Assembly (NCBI RefSeq): GCF_002105195.1
Contig: NZ_MUHU01000020.1
Coordinates: forward strand, 1-64,000
DNA length: 64,000 bases
Source: Derxia lacustris
GTDB lineage: Bacteria > Pseudomonadota > Gammaproteobacteria > Burkholderiales > Burkholderiaceae_E
Reading direction: 5' to 3'
In this document: positions 1 to 8,364 of the stretch, in pieces
Layout: each line of letters starts with the position of its first letter
Numbering within the stretch: position 1 is the stretch's first letter
Program-made: the position numbers and the translations under genes
The notes under the pieces: model-generated
The model's database searches: none
Told to the model about the DNA's origin: nothing
What the model saw: the letters and a program-made list of their open reading frames with translations, nothing else

Positions 1-97
1 CGGGCGAATGCCGCAGGCATTCAGGTCCGCATGTCTGAGGTCCGCGCAGCGGGCCGAGTTGGCGGACCGGCCCGTCAGCCCGTCCCGCCCGAGGGAA

Positions 98-118
98 CCC
101 GCCTGCCCCGCAGGCGGG
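98..118 (-). terminator. GC-rich hairpin downstream of the DNA ligase
   Basis: Perfect 9-bp inverted repeat CCCGCCTGC / GCAGGCGGG with a CCC loop, about 50 bases beyond the ligase stop codon. There is no T-tract, so it may be only a weak or Rho-assisted terminator. The first 169 bases of the window otherwise show no convincing gene: an ATG (170-168) touches the ligase stop, but its frame closes at 75 after about 31 codons of low-complexity sequence. Confidence 0.35.
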
Positions 119-169
119 CGCAGCCAGTCGCCGCCGCCGCCCGACCCCAGCCAGCGCCGGCCCGGCCCA

Positions 170-1903
170 TCACCCCCGAGCCAGGCTGAGCAGCGTGGCG
201 AGGCTGTCCGCCTCCTCGACCCGCTTGTCGTGGCGCCAGCGCAGGATGCGCGGGAAGCGCACCGCGATGCCGCTCTTGTGGCGCGGGCTCGGCGCCACGC
301 CCTCGAAGCCCAGTTCCATCACCAGCGTCGGCGTGACGCTGCGCACCGGGCCGAATTTTTCCAGCGTGGTCTTGCGCACGATGGCGTCGACCTGACGGAT
401 CTCGTCGTCGCTGAGGCCGGAGTAGGCCTTGGCGAACGGCAGCAGCACGCGGCCGCCGCCGTCGGGCGCGTCGGCCCACAGCGCGAAGGTGTAGTCGGTA
501 TGCAGCGAGGCGCGCCGGCCGTGGCCGGCCTGGGCGTAGATGAGCACCGCGTCGATGCTGAGCGGGTCGATCTTCCATTTCCACCAGCCGCCGCCCGGCG
601 TGCGTGCGCGGCCGATGCCGTAGGGGCTGGCGCGGTGCTTGAGCATCAGCCCCTCGACGCCGCGCGCCCGGCTTTCGGCGCGCAGTGCGGCGAGCGCGGG
701 CCAGTCGAGCGCCGCAGCCTGGGACGCGGCAGCCGGCGACGCGGCGGCGGCGTGCAGCTCGGCGCTGGCCGCCCCGCCCAGCAGCAGCGACAGCTTGAGC
801 GCGCCATCCGCATCGCCGGCGCTGGCCGCCGTCACCACCGCCTCCAGCCGCGCGCGCCGTTCCTGCTGCGGCCGCGCGCGCCAGTCGCTGCCGTCGGCTT
901 CGAGCAGGTCGTAGGCGATGAACGCGGCCGGATGCTCGGCCAGCAGCTTGCGGCCGAGCGTCTTGCGGCCGATGCGGGTTTGCAGCGCGGCAAAACTCGC
1001 CGGACGGCCGTCGCGCCAGACCAGGATTTCGCCGTCGAGCACCGTGCCGTCGGGCAGGCGCACGAGCGGCGCGGCCAGCTCCGGAAAGCGCTCGGTCACC
1101 AGCTCCTCGCCGCGCGACCACAGCCAGAGCTGGCCGGCGCGCCGCACCGCCTGGGCGCGGATGCCGTCCCATTTCCATTCGGCCAGCCAGTCGGCGGCAT
1201 CGCCGAGCGCACCGATGTCGCCGCCGTGCGGCTGGGCCAGGAAGAAGGGATAGGGCTGGCCGTCGCTGCGCGCGGGCGCGTCGGCGCTGCCGGGCGCGGC
1301 CGGGTCGGCGGCCAGCGGCGCGATCAGCGCGAGGTAGTCGGCGGCGCCGGGCAGCCGGGCGGCATCGGTGTAGCCGACGATGCGTTCGGCCACGCGCTTG
1401 GGATCTAGCCCGGCCTGCTCGGCCAGCGCGCGCACCACCAGCGCCCGGCTCACGCCGACGCGAAAGCCGCCGCCGATCAGCTTGGTGAACAGAAAGCGCC
1501 CGGCCCAGTCCAGGCCGCGCCAGTGGTCGCGCAGCCGCGCGATCAGCGTGTCGGGGTCGAGCCCGCGCAGCGGCGCAAGACGCTGGTCGAGCCAGTCGGC
1601 CAGGCCCAGATCGTCGTCGCGCTCGGGCGGCGGCAGCACATGGGCGATGGTCTCGGCCAGATCGCCGACCGCCTCGTAGCTTTCGTCGAACAGCCATTCG
1701 GGCAGCCCGGCCTCGGTGCGCGCGGCTTCGCGCAGCAGCCGCGACGGCACGCTGCGGCGCGGCCGGCCGCCGGCCAGAAAATAGACCGCGACCGCCGCAT
1801 CGCGCGCCGGCGCGGCAGCGAAATAGCCGCGCAGCGCCGCGATCTTGTCGAGCGTGGCGCTGCTGGCATCGAGCGCGGCGTAGAGGCGTGAAAAGGCTTT
1901 CAT
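170..1903 (-). CDS. ATP-dependent DNA ligase
   Basis: A 577-residue ATP-dependent DNA ligase that seals nicks through a ligase-adenylate intermediate. The nucleotidyltransferase motif I is EWKWDGIRAQ, with the adenylated lysine at about residue 244. Upstream lies an alpha-helical DNA-binding domain (about 1-200), and an OB-fold domain follows the catalytic core. The start ATG at 1903 (MKAFSRLYAALD) fits the family N-terminus better than an upstream ATG that adds 44 Arg/Ala-rich residues. The family is often encoded with a ligase-associated helicase, exonuclease and metallophosphoesterase; none is visible here, although the downstream side is cut by the window. A role in DNA repair is inferred. 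It is divergent from the SoxYZ-like gene. Confidence 0.9.
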   Translation of the reverse strand: MKAFSRLYAALDASSATLDKIAALRGYFAAAPARDAAVAVYFLAGGRPRRSVPSRLLREAARTEAGLPEWLFDESYEAVGDLAETIAHVLPPPERDDDLGLADWLDQRLAPLRGLDPDTLIARLRDHWRGLDWAGRFLFTKLIGGGFRVGVSRALVVRALAEQAGLDPKRVAERIVGYTDAARLPGAADYLALIAPLAADPAAPGSADAPARSDGQPYPFFLAQPHGGDIGALGDAADWLAEWKWDGIRAQAVRRAGQLWLWSRGEELVTERFPELAAPLVRLPDGTVLDGEILVWRDGRPASFAALQTRIGRKTLGRKLLAEHPAAFIAYDLLEADGSDWRARPQQERRARLEAVVTAASAGDADGALKLSLLLGGAASAELHAAAASPAAASQAAALDWPALAALRAESRARGVEGLMLKHRASPYGIGRARTPGGGWWKWKIDPLSIDAVLIYAQAGHGRRASLHTDYTFALWADAPDGGGRVLLPFAKAYSGLSDDEIRQVDAIVRKTTLEKFGPVRSVTPTLVMELGFEGVAPSPRHKSGIAVRFPRILRWRHDKRVEEADSLATLLSLARG

Positions 1904-2113
1904 CGACGACGGAAAAAGACGGCCAACCGCGTTGGACCGCGCGCGCCGGCCGGCGTTGCAGCCGCTGCGCGCCCGCTTCGGCCCGGCACCACCGCCGCGC
2001 CCGCGCCGGCTTGCGGCAAGCCGCGCGAGCCGCAATCATCCGCGACCGGCTGCCATCCCGCAGCCGCCGCGCCCGGGAGACAGGGCGCCATCGCACCGAG
2101 AGAAGGACCGACG

Positions 2114-2935
2114 ATGTCCACCCGATTCCGCCCCGCGCGCCGCGCCGGCCTGCTTGCGCTGGCTGCCGCACTCGCGCTGCTGCCCGCCGCCGGCCGGGCC
2201 GCCGCGCCCGCGCCCGACATTCCCGCCGACCCGCTGCGCTCGCCGTCCTGGGACGTGATGGTCCGCGCCTTCCTCGGCGGCGCGCCCATCGTGTTCGACG
2301 ACCGGGTCAAGGTGTTTTTGCCGCGCGCCGCCGAGGACGCGCTCAACGTGCCGGTGCAGGTCGATGCGCGCGAGCTGACGGGCGTCACCCGCATCCTGGT
2401 GTTCGCCGATCTCAATCCGATCCCGCACATCCTCGAATACCGGCCGCTGCATGCGCGGCCCGAGATCGCGTTCCGCTTCAAGGTCGAGCAATCGACGCCG
2501 GTGCGCGCCGCCGTGCTGGCCGGCGACGGCGTGTGGCATGTGGGCGGCGGCTGGCTCACCGCCTCGGGCGGCGGCTGCACCACGCCCAGTCTGGGCACCG
2601 GCAGCAAGCAATGGTCGGATGTGCTCGGGCAGGTATCGGCGCGGCTCTGGACCCGGCCCGACGGCGGCAGCCGGCTGCGGCTGCGCACCATGCATCCGAT
2701 GGACACGGGCCTCGCCGCCGGCATCCCCAAGTTCTACATCGAGCTCATCACCATCACCGACGATGCCGGCCGCGAGCTGGCCCAGATCGAGCCCTGGGAG
2801 CCGGTGTCGGAGAACCCGATGCTCAGCCTCGACCTGGACAGCGCCGGACCGGTGCGCATCGTCGGCCGCGACATCCAGGGCAATCGCATCGCCGGCCGCG
2901 TGCTGCCGGGCGTGCTGCCCGAGGTGAAGCCATGA
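2114..2935 (+). CDS. Quinoprotein dehydrogenase-associated SoxYZ-like carrier protein
   Basis: A 273-residue exported protein with an N-terminal signal peptide (hydrophobic run about 12-24, Ala-x-Ala cleavage region near 28-31). The first half resembles SoxY, a sulfur-compound carrier, and carries GGGC with Cys155, matching the carrier-cysteine neighbourhood; the second half resembles SoxZ. Fused SoxYZ-like proteins of this type are known to accompany PQQ-dependent dehydrogenases. A purine-rich AGAAGGA stands upstream of the ATG. The next gene, a zinc metallohydrolase, overlaps by four bases (ATGA), so the two are translationally coupled. No PQQ dehydrogenase or cytochrome partner lies beside them, so the substrate system is unknown. 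Confidence 0.85.
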   Translation: MSTRFRPARRAGLLALAAALALLPAAGRAAAPAPDIPADPLRSPSWDVMVRAFLGGAPIVFDDRVKVFLPRAAEDALNVPVQVDARELTGVTRILVFADLNPIPHILEYRPLHARPEIAFRFKVEQSTPVRAAVLAGDGVWHVGGGWLTASGGGCTTPSLGTGSKQWSDVLGQVSARLWTRPDGGSRLRLRTMHPMDTGLAAGIPKFYIELITITDDAGRELAQIEPWEPVSENPMLSLDLDSAGPVRIVGRDIQGNRIAGRVLPGVLPEVKP

Positions 2936-3858
2936 AGCCGCGCAGCACCGCACTCGCGCGCCTGCTGGCGGCGCTGGCGCTGGCCGCCGGCAGCGCCGTG
3001 GCCGATGCGCCCGACTACCGGCTGGCGCCGGCCCGGGTCGCGCCCGAGGTCTTCGTCGTCGAGGGCGTGCGCGAGCATTTCTCGCTGCGCAACGGCGGCG
3101 CCATCGTCAACACCGGCTACATCGCCACGCCCGACGGCGCCATCGTCATCGACACCGGCCCGTCGCGCCGTTACGGCGAGGCGCTGCGCGCGGCGGCCGG
3201 CGGCAAGGTCGCGGCGGTGTTCGTCACCCATGCGCATCCCGACCACTTTCTGGGCAATCAGGCCTTCGCCGGCGCGCCCATCGCCGCCCTGCCCGGCAGC
3301 ATCGAGGCGATCCGCACGCGCGGCGAAAAGCTGTCCGACAACCTCTACGGCCTGCTCGCCGGCTGGATGGCCGGCACCGTGGTGGTCGTGCCGCCCAAGG
3401 TCGCCGCTCCCGGCCGCGTGACGGTGGCCGGCCGCGAGCTGGAGCTGATCGCGCTGGCCGGCCATACCGGCGCCGATCTGGCGGTGTTCGACGTCAAGAC
3501 CGGCACGCTGTTCGCCGGCGATCTGGTGTTCTTCGAGCGCACGCCGACCACGCCCGATGCCGACATCGACCAATGGCTCGCGGCGCTCGACCGGCTGGCG
3601 CAGGTGCCGTTCCGCACCCTGGTGCCGGGCCACGGCCCGGTCGTGCACGGCACCGAAGCCATCGCCCAGACCCGCGACTATCTCGACTGGCTGCGCGCCA
3701 GCCTGCGCGATGCCGCCGAGCGCGGCCTCGACATGACCGAGGCGATGCGCATTCCGGCGCCGCCGCGCTTTGCCGGCATGGCAGTGCTGCGCGAGGAGCT
3801 GGAGCGCTCGGTGGTCCACCTCTATCCGCGCTACGAGGAAGCGAGCCTCGGGCGCTGA
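2932..3858 (+). CDS. Quinoprotein relay system zinc metallohydrolase (metallo-beta-lactamase fold)
   Basis: A 308-residue secreted metallo-beta-lactamase-fold hydrolase. A signal peptide covers about residues 1-24. The zinc motif HAHPDH (His100, His102, Asp104, His105) is intact, followed by His178 (AGHTGAD), Asp197 (FAGDLVF) and a late PGHGPVVH motif. This SoxH-like family accompanies SoxYZ-like carriers in PQQ/quinoprotein systems, and the ATGA overlap with the upstream carrier gene supports a joint function. The exact reaction of the family is not settled. The 3' end lies in an inverted repeat shared with the convergent glycosyltransferase gene (3848-3874). Confidence 0.85.
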   Translation: MKPRSTALARLLAALALAAGSAVADAPDYRLAPARVAPEVFVVEGVREHFSLRNGGAIVNTGYIATPDGAIVIDTGPSRRYGEALRAAAGGKVAAVFVTHAHPDHFLGNQAFAGAPIAALPGSIEAIRTRGEKLSDNLYGLLAGWMAGTVVVVPPKVAAPGRVTVAGRELELIALAGHTGADLAVFDVKTGTLFAGDLVFFERTPTTPDADIDQWLAALDRLAQVPFRTLVPGHGPVVHGTEAIAQTRDYLDWLRASLRDAAERGLDMTEAMRIPAPPRFAGMAVLREELERSVVHLYPRYEEASLGR

Positions 3859-3874
3859 CGCCGTCAGCGCCCGA
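3848..3874. terminator. Perfect inverted repeat spanning two convergent stop codons
   Basis: Arms TCGGGCGCTGA (3848-3858) and TCAGCGCCCGA (3864-3874), 11 bp and perfect, separated by CGCCG. Each arm carries the last codons and TGA of one convergent gene, so both proteins end in Gly-Arg. It has no T-tract; a role as a bidirectional terminator or mRNA 3' end stabiliser is inferred. Confidence 0.6.
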
Positions 3875-4985
3875 ATTCGTCCAGATGGCGCGCGACCGCC
3901 GCGCCGAAGGTGGCGCGGAACTCGGCCTCGGAAAAGCGCTCGGCCCAGTCGCGGCAGCTGGCGGCGCTGAATTCGCCGGCGCGCGCCTCGAAGGTGGCGA
4001 CCGCCGCCGCGATCGCCTCGGCGCTCTGCTCATGAAAGAACAGCCCGGTCGGCGCCGGCCCGTCGGCGCGCACCGTCTCCAGCGAGCCGCCGCGCCCGTA
4101 GGCGATGACCGGCGTGCCGCAGGCCTGGGCCTCGACCGGCGCAATGCCAAAGTCTTCCTCGGCCGCAAACACCAGCGCCCGCGCGCGCTGCATGTAGGAC
4201 ACCAGCGCCGCATCCGACTGATAGCCGAGCACCGTCACATTCGGCGTCGCCAATGCTCGCGCGCGCTCGTAATCGGGCCCGTCGCCGATCACCACCAATT
4301 TGCGCTCCGGCATGCGCGCAAATGCCTCGACGATCAGCGGCACCCGCTTGTACGGAACCATGCGCGACGCGGTCAGATAGAAATCCTCCTTCGCCGCCTG
4401 CATCTCGAACCGGTCCACATTCACCGGCGGATGAATCACTTCGGATTCGCGCCGATACACCTTGCGAATGCGCCGGCCGATGAAGGCCGAATTGGCGACG
4501 AACCGGTCCACGCCCAGCGCCGAGCGCGCATCCCAGTTACGCAGGTAATGCAGCATCAGCCGCACCACCGCCGAGGCAATGCCGCGCTCCAGCCCCGATT
4601 CGCGCAGATATTGATGCTGGAAATCCCAGGCATAGCGCATCGGCGAATGCACATAGCTCACATGCAATTGATGCGGCCCGGTAATCACGCCCTTGGCCAC
4701 CGCATGATTGGAGGAAATGATCAGATCGTAGGCCGACAGATCGAATTGCTCGACCGCAATCGGCATGAGCGGCAGGTAATGGCGAAAATGCGTGCGCGCA
4801 AACGGCATGCGCTGGATGAAGGAGGTGATCGGCTTGCGCCCGCCAAGAAAGCGCCGATCCTTCGGCGCGAGGAAATCGACCACCGCGAACAGATCGGCCT
4901 GGGGATAGAGCAGCAGCAATTGCTCGACCACCTTCTCGCTGCCGGCATAGGACGCGAGCCATTCATGAACGATGGCGACCTTCAT
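3864..4985 (-). CDS. Glycosyltransferase family 4 protein (EPS locus)
   Basis: A 373-residue GT-B retaining glycosyltransferase of family 4. The N-terminus MKVAIVHEWLASYAGSEKV has the usual glycine-containing acceptor-side loop, and the donor-site signature EEDFGIAPVEAQACGTPVIAYGRGG (E-x7-E type) lies near residues 275-300. The sequence resembles mannosyltransferase-like members, but donor and acceptor cannot be read from it. It is the last gene of the minus-strand exopolysaccharide operon and overlaps the preceding GT4 gene by four bases (4982-4985). The protein probably acts at the cytoplasmic face of the inner membrane, adding a sugar to a lipid-linked repeat unit. Its codons share the TTG/AAT-rich style of the locus. 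Confidence 0.88.
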   Translation of the reverse strand: MKVAIVHEWLASYAGSEKVVEQLLLLYPQADLFAVVDFLAPKDRRFLGGRKPITSFIQRMPFARTHFRHYLPLMPIAVEQFDLSAYDLIISSNHAVAKGVITGPHQLHVSYVHSPMRYAWDFQHQYLRESGLERGIASAVVRLMLHYLRNWDARSALGVDRFVANSAFIGRRIRKVYRRESEVIHPPVNVDRFEMQAAKEDFYLTASRMVPYKRVPLIVEAFARMPERKLVVIGDGPDYERARALATPNVTVLGYQSDAALVSYMQRARALVFAAEEDFGIAPVEAQACGTPVIAYGRGGSLETVRADGPAPTGLFFHEQSAEAIAAAVATFEARAGEFSAASCRDWAERFSEAEFRATFGAAVARHLDEFGR

Positions 4986-6163
4986 CGTGCCGCCCCGGAA
5001 ACCAGCCCGGCGGCTTCCTGCTTGCGCTCGAGCGCCACTTGCAGCGCCTCGATGAATCTGTCGCCGGAGCGTTCCCAGGCATGCCGGCGATAGAAATCGG
5101 CTGCCCGCAAATGCCGCCCGGTCGCCAATCCGCGCACGATGCCGTCGGCAATCGAGCTGGCATCGAAATCCACCACGATGGATTCGTTCTCGCCGGCCTC
5201 GATCAATTCGGGCACCCGGGTCACCACCGTCGGCGTGCCCCAGGCGCGCGCTTCGAGCACCGGAATGCCAAAGCCTTCATAGCGCGACGGAAACACCAGC
5301 AATTCGGCATTGGCATAGAGCGGGCCCATCAATGCCTCGGGCACATAACCGGGCAGGGTCACGCCTTCGGGCGCCAGGGCGGCAATGCGCCGATAGGCAT
5401 CGGAACCGATCCAGCCCTTGGCGCCGGCAATCACCAATTGCATTGGCGCCGGCAAACGGCCCGAGCGCTTGAGCGCGACAAAGGCATCGACCAGGGCCGG
5501 CACATTCTTGCGCGGCTCCAGCGTGGAAACGGTAAGCAGATAAGGCGGCACGATGCCCAGCGCCTGCAAGGCCGACAATTGGCTGCCACGGGCCGAATAG
5601 CCCTGGAATTCGGACGGCACAGTCACGCCGAGCCGGATGATGTCGTCGGCATCGATGCCGAGCTGGCGCAATAGCCGGTCGCGCGTGCCGGCCGAATTGA
5701 CATAGACGCAATCGGCGCCCGCCACATCGCGCTCGAACCACAGCCGATGCGAAATGCGGGTACTCGCCTGCATGGTTTCGGGCACGACCAGATGATTGAG
5801 ATCGTGCACCGTGGTGGCCAATACCCGGGCCGCGCCCTTGCCGGGCGTAAGTGTGCGGCCGGCCCAGAAAACATCGAGATCGTCCTTGCGCGCCAATTGC
5901 CGGCCGAAAGTCTTGAGCCAGAGAAACGACGGCAGTTTTTGCCGCAGCGGATTCGTCTCCTGCCGATAAATCCAGCGCTCGGACGGGAAGCGCAATGCCG
6001 CGCGCGGATAACGGCCATAGCCAAACAGCTGCGCCGCCGGCAGCCGTTTTTCGATATGCGCGCAAAACTCGTAAACATAGCGCCCGACGCCCGACATCGG
6101 ACTGCGCAATGCCTCCGCATCGATGCCGAGCCGAAGCTGGCTGAATTTGTACTCTGAGGTCAT
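4982..6163 (-). CDS. Glycosyltransferase family 4 protein (EPS locus)
   Basis: A 393-residue GT4-type enzyme. The nucleotide-sugar-binding half contains STLEPRKN, a motif common in this family, and the E-x7-E signature YEGFGIPVLEARAWGTPTVV. It is unlike the neighbouring GT4 proteins apart from these motifs, so each probably makes a different linkage. An 18-base gap separates its ATG from the upstream GT2 gene, and it overlaps the downstream GT4 gene by four bases. A role in building the repeat unit of the exopolysaccharide is inferred from position; donor specificity is unknown. Confidence 0.88.
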   Translation of the reverse strand: MTSEYKFSQLRLGIDAEALRSPMSGVGRYVYEFCAHIEKRLPAAQLFGYGRYPRAALRFPSERWIYRQETNPLRQKLPSFLWLKTFGRQLARKDDLDVFWAGRTLTPGKGAARVLATTVHDLNHLVVPETMQASTRISHRLWFERDVAGADCVYVNSAGTRDRLLRQLGIDADDIIRLGVTVPSEFQGYSARGSQLSALQALGIVPPYLLTVSTLEPRKNVPALVDAFVALKRSGRLPAPMQLVIAGAKGWIGSDAYRRIAALAPEGVTLPGYVPEALMGPLYANAELLVFPSRYEGFGIPVLEARAWGTPTVVTRVPELIEAGENESIVVDFDASSIADGIVRGLATGRHLRAADFYRRHAWERSGDRFIEALQVALERKQEAAGLVSGAAR

Positions 6164-6181
6164 GCCGACATCTGCAAAGGA

Positions 6182-7078
6182 TTACCGGAGTTCGAGCACG
6201 CGCGCCGGATGCAGCCGCTTGCGCAGCAGATCGACCAGCGCGAGTGCGTTTCCACGCAATCGCCCGCGCCGGTCGACCCAGGGTTCCGGGGCCAGCGATT
6301 TGACGAAATTGCTCAGGCAGTTTCTCCAGATATGCCTGAACGCATATTTGAACGAAATACTGCCCTTGCCCACCATGTAAATCGGATTCGCCACTTGGGA
6401 ATACCCGAGCCGAATTCCGGGGCTGCGGCCCTTTTTTACCGCCAGGTGAACGCCTTCGAGTTGGCGAGAACTCACAACCTCACCAAAACGGGCCAGACGA
6501 CGCGTGAAATCGATATCTTCGAGCCAGCCATAGAGCGGCAGGTTTTCATCGAAGCGAAGTGCGTTTTCATATACCGGACGCAACCGGATCGCCATGTTGC
6601 AGCCATAGCCGCCATAAGTCGGCACGAAAGCCGGCTTTTGCGTCGGGCGCGGATAAGCCGCCAGCAGACGCTCGGCTTCATCGGGTGCAATTCCGGGGCC
6701 GGTCGCGCCGTCATGCGCCGGATGGCCGGTCGCCACCACAATCCGGTCATCGGCAGCAAGAATTGCTTGCAGCGTGTCGAGATACCAGGGTGAGGGGTAG
6801 TAATCGTCATCCAGAAACAGCGCCACATCGGCGTCGGTGCAGCGCTCAAGAATCTGGTTGCGCTGGGCCGGCAGGCCGGGCTTGCGACAGGCAATCACTT
6901 CCACCGGCACCGGCCAGCGCGCCAGATTGCCGGCATCGAAATCTTCCGGCCGCGCCGGGCAGACATAAATGCGCTCGGGCAATCGCGTCATTGCGCAAAT
7001 GCGGTCGAGCGTGAGCGGCATTTGTTCCCGGCGCCCGGCCGTGGCAATGGCAACGACGATGCGAAGCGATTCACTCAT
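6182..7078 (-). CDS. Glycosyltransferase family 2 protein (EPS locus)
   Basis: A 298-residue inverting glycosyltransferase with a GT-A fold. The start region RIVVAIATAGRREQM is the nucleotide-binding edge, FLDDDYYPSPWYLDT holds the DxD-type metal/donor motif, and WLEDIDFTRRL matches the (E/D)D acceptor-base region. No convincing membrane segments are seen, so it is a cytosolic or peripheral enzyme rather than a processive synthase. The ATG at 7078 overlaps the flippase stop codon (ATGA), which decides the start. The sugar transferred cannot be told. Confidence 0.87.
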   Translation of the reverse strand: MSESLRIVVAIATAGRREQMPLTLDRICAMTRLPERIYVCPARPEDFDAGNLARWPVPVEVIACRKPGLPAQRNQILERCTDADVALFLDDDYYPSPWYLDTLQAILAADDRIVVATGHPAHDGATGPGIAPDEAERLLAAYPRPTQKPAFVPTYGGYGCNMAIRLRPVYENALRFDENLPLYGWLEDIDFTRRLARFGEVVSSRQLEGVHLAVKKGRSPGIRLGYSQVANPIYMVGKGSISFKYAFRHIWRNCLSNFVKSLAPEPWVDRRGRLRGNALALVDLLRKRLHPARVLELR

Positions 7079-8364
7079 GCCGACAACCTCCCTTGTGCTG
7101 CCAATTGACGCAATACGATTGCGCTGACGATCGTCATGACCAGATATCCCGCCAATCGGCCCGCCACCGCGCCGGCCGAGGAATGGGCCGAAGCCAGCAG
7201 CAATACCGCCAGCGTGGTCACGACAGTGCCGACCAGACTGATGAGCGCAACCCGGCGATCGCAGCGCAATGGCACCAGAATCCAGCCGGTGGTCACCTGG
7301 GTGAATAGCGCGAGCGGAAACACGAAGATCAAGGCGCGCACCAGCGCAATGCTGGCGCCGAAATCGCCGCCAAAAATCAGGGGAATGGCGAATGGCGCAA
7401 TTGCATAGGTCAGCAGCGCCACCAGCAGACCCAGCGAAGGCGCGATCAGCAGCGCCCGGCACATGAGCCGGAAGGCGTCGGCACGCCGCTGCGGCTCGGC
7501 CAGGCGGCTGGAAATCGTGCCGATCAGCACCTGGTTGGCTGGCGCGATCAGGCTCAGGCCCACGGTCACCAGCCGGTCGGCGGCGCCGTAATGGCCGATC
7601 TCGGCCGGCGTGGCGTACAGGCTCAGCAGATAGGTGGTGGCACCGGCCAGCACCAGCGAAATGCCCGAATGGATGAACAGCGGCACATTGCGCCGGACAA
7701 AGCGCGCGCCCTCGGCGAGCCGGCCGAGCAGCGAAACCCGCCAATGCAATTCGCGCAGCACCAGAAAATGCGCAATTGCCGTGCTGACGCAGCCGGAAAA
7801 GATCAGCACATAAAGAATGCGCGCACCGTCCTGCGGTCCACGCACCAGCAGCAGAATCGCCGGCAGATTGATGGCAAAGCCCAGCAATTCGAGCGCGATC
7901 GACTTGCGGAATTGCAGCGTGCCCTGGAAATACCAGCCTAGGTTGAAGGCCGAGATCAGCGCCATCAGCACGGCGCACACGCCGAATTCATGGGGATTGG
8001 CCAGCGCCTCGGAAAAATGCGCGGCAATCAGGCCGAGCGGCACGAAAACCGCAGCGGTAATCAGGCGACCGCACATCTGCGTGCCGTAAAGCTCGGCACG
8101 CGCCGCAATGCTGCGATTCTGGGCCACATCGCGGCCACCGGCCGAGGGCATGCCCCATTCGATCAGCAGCCAGACCACCTGATACAGCGACATCGCCGCC
8201 AATACCCGGCCATATTCGCCGGCGCCCAATACCCGGCCATAGAAGGGAATGAGAATCAGCAGATAGACGTAGCGGAAGAAATAGCCCGCATACACCACGA
8301 TCAGCGAAGCCCGGGTCGAGGCCGGCCGGCGTTCCTTGGCCTCGGCGGCGGCAATTGCGCTCAT
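7075..8364 (-). CDS. Oligosaccharide flippase family protein (Wzx-like)
   Basis: A 429-residue integral membrane protein with about 12 hydrophobic segments, of the polysaccharide transport/MATE-like flippase type that moves undecaprenyl-linked repeat units to the periplasmic side. The first helix (IVVYAGYFFRYVYLLILIPFY) is typical of the family. The start ATG at 8364 is set by a four-base overlap with the upstream glycosyltransferase stop; an ATG 15 codons earlier lies inside that gene. With the Wzy-like gene at 9478-10890 and EpsF/EpsG it makes a Wzx/Wzy-dependent pathway. Confidence 0.88.
   Translation of the reverse strand: MSAIAAAEAKERRPASTRASLIVVYAGYFFRYVYLLILIPFYGRVLGAGEYGRVLAAMSLYQVVWLLIEWGMPSAGGRDVAQNRSIAARAELYGTQMCGRLITAAVFVPLGLIAAHFSEALANPHEFGVCAVLMALISAFNLGWYFQGTLQFRKSIALELLGFAINLPAILLLVRGPQDGARILYVLIFSGCVSTAIAHFLVLRELHWRVSLLGRLAEGARFVRRNVPLFIHSGISLVLAGATTYLLSLYATPAEIGHYGAADRLVTVGLSLIAPANQVLIGTISSRLAEPQRRADAFRLMCRALLIAPSLGLLVALLTYAIAPFAIPLIFGGDFGASIALVRALIFVFPLALFTQVTTGWILVPLRCDRRVALISLVGTVVTTLAVLLLASAHSSAGAVAGRLAGYLVMTIVSAIVLRQLAAQGRLSA

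Noticed and set aside
1..169. Possible helicase or partner gene start after the ligase (ATG at 170-168)
   Set aside because: The frame ends at 75 after about 31 low-complexity codons.
75..2171. A 698-codon frame on the same strand as the ligase
   Set aside because: Another frame of the same DNA gives an intact ligase; this frame is Arg-rich with no motif.
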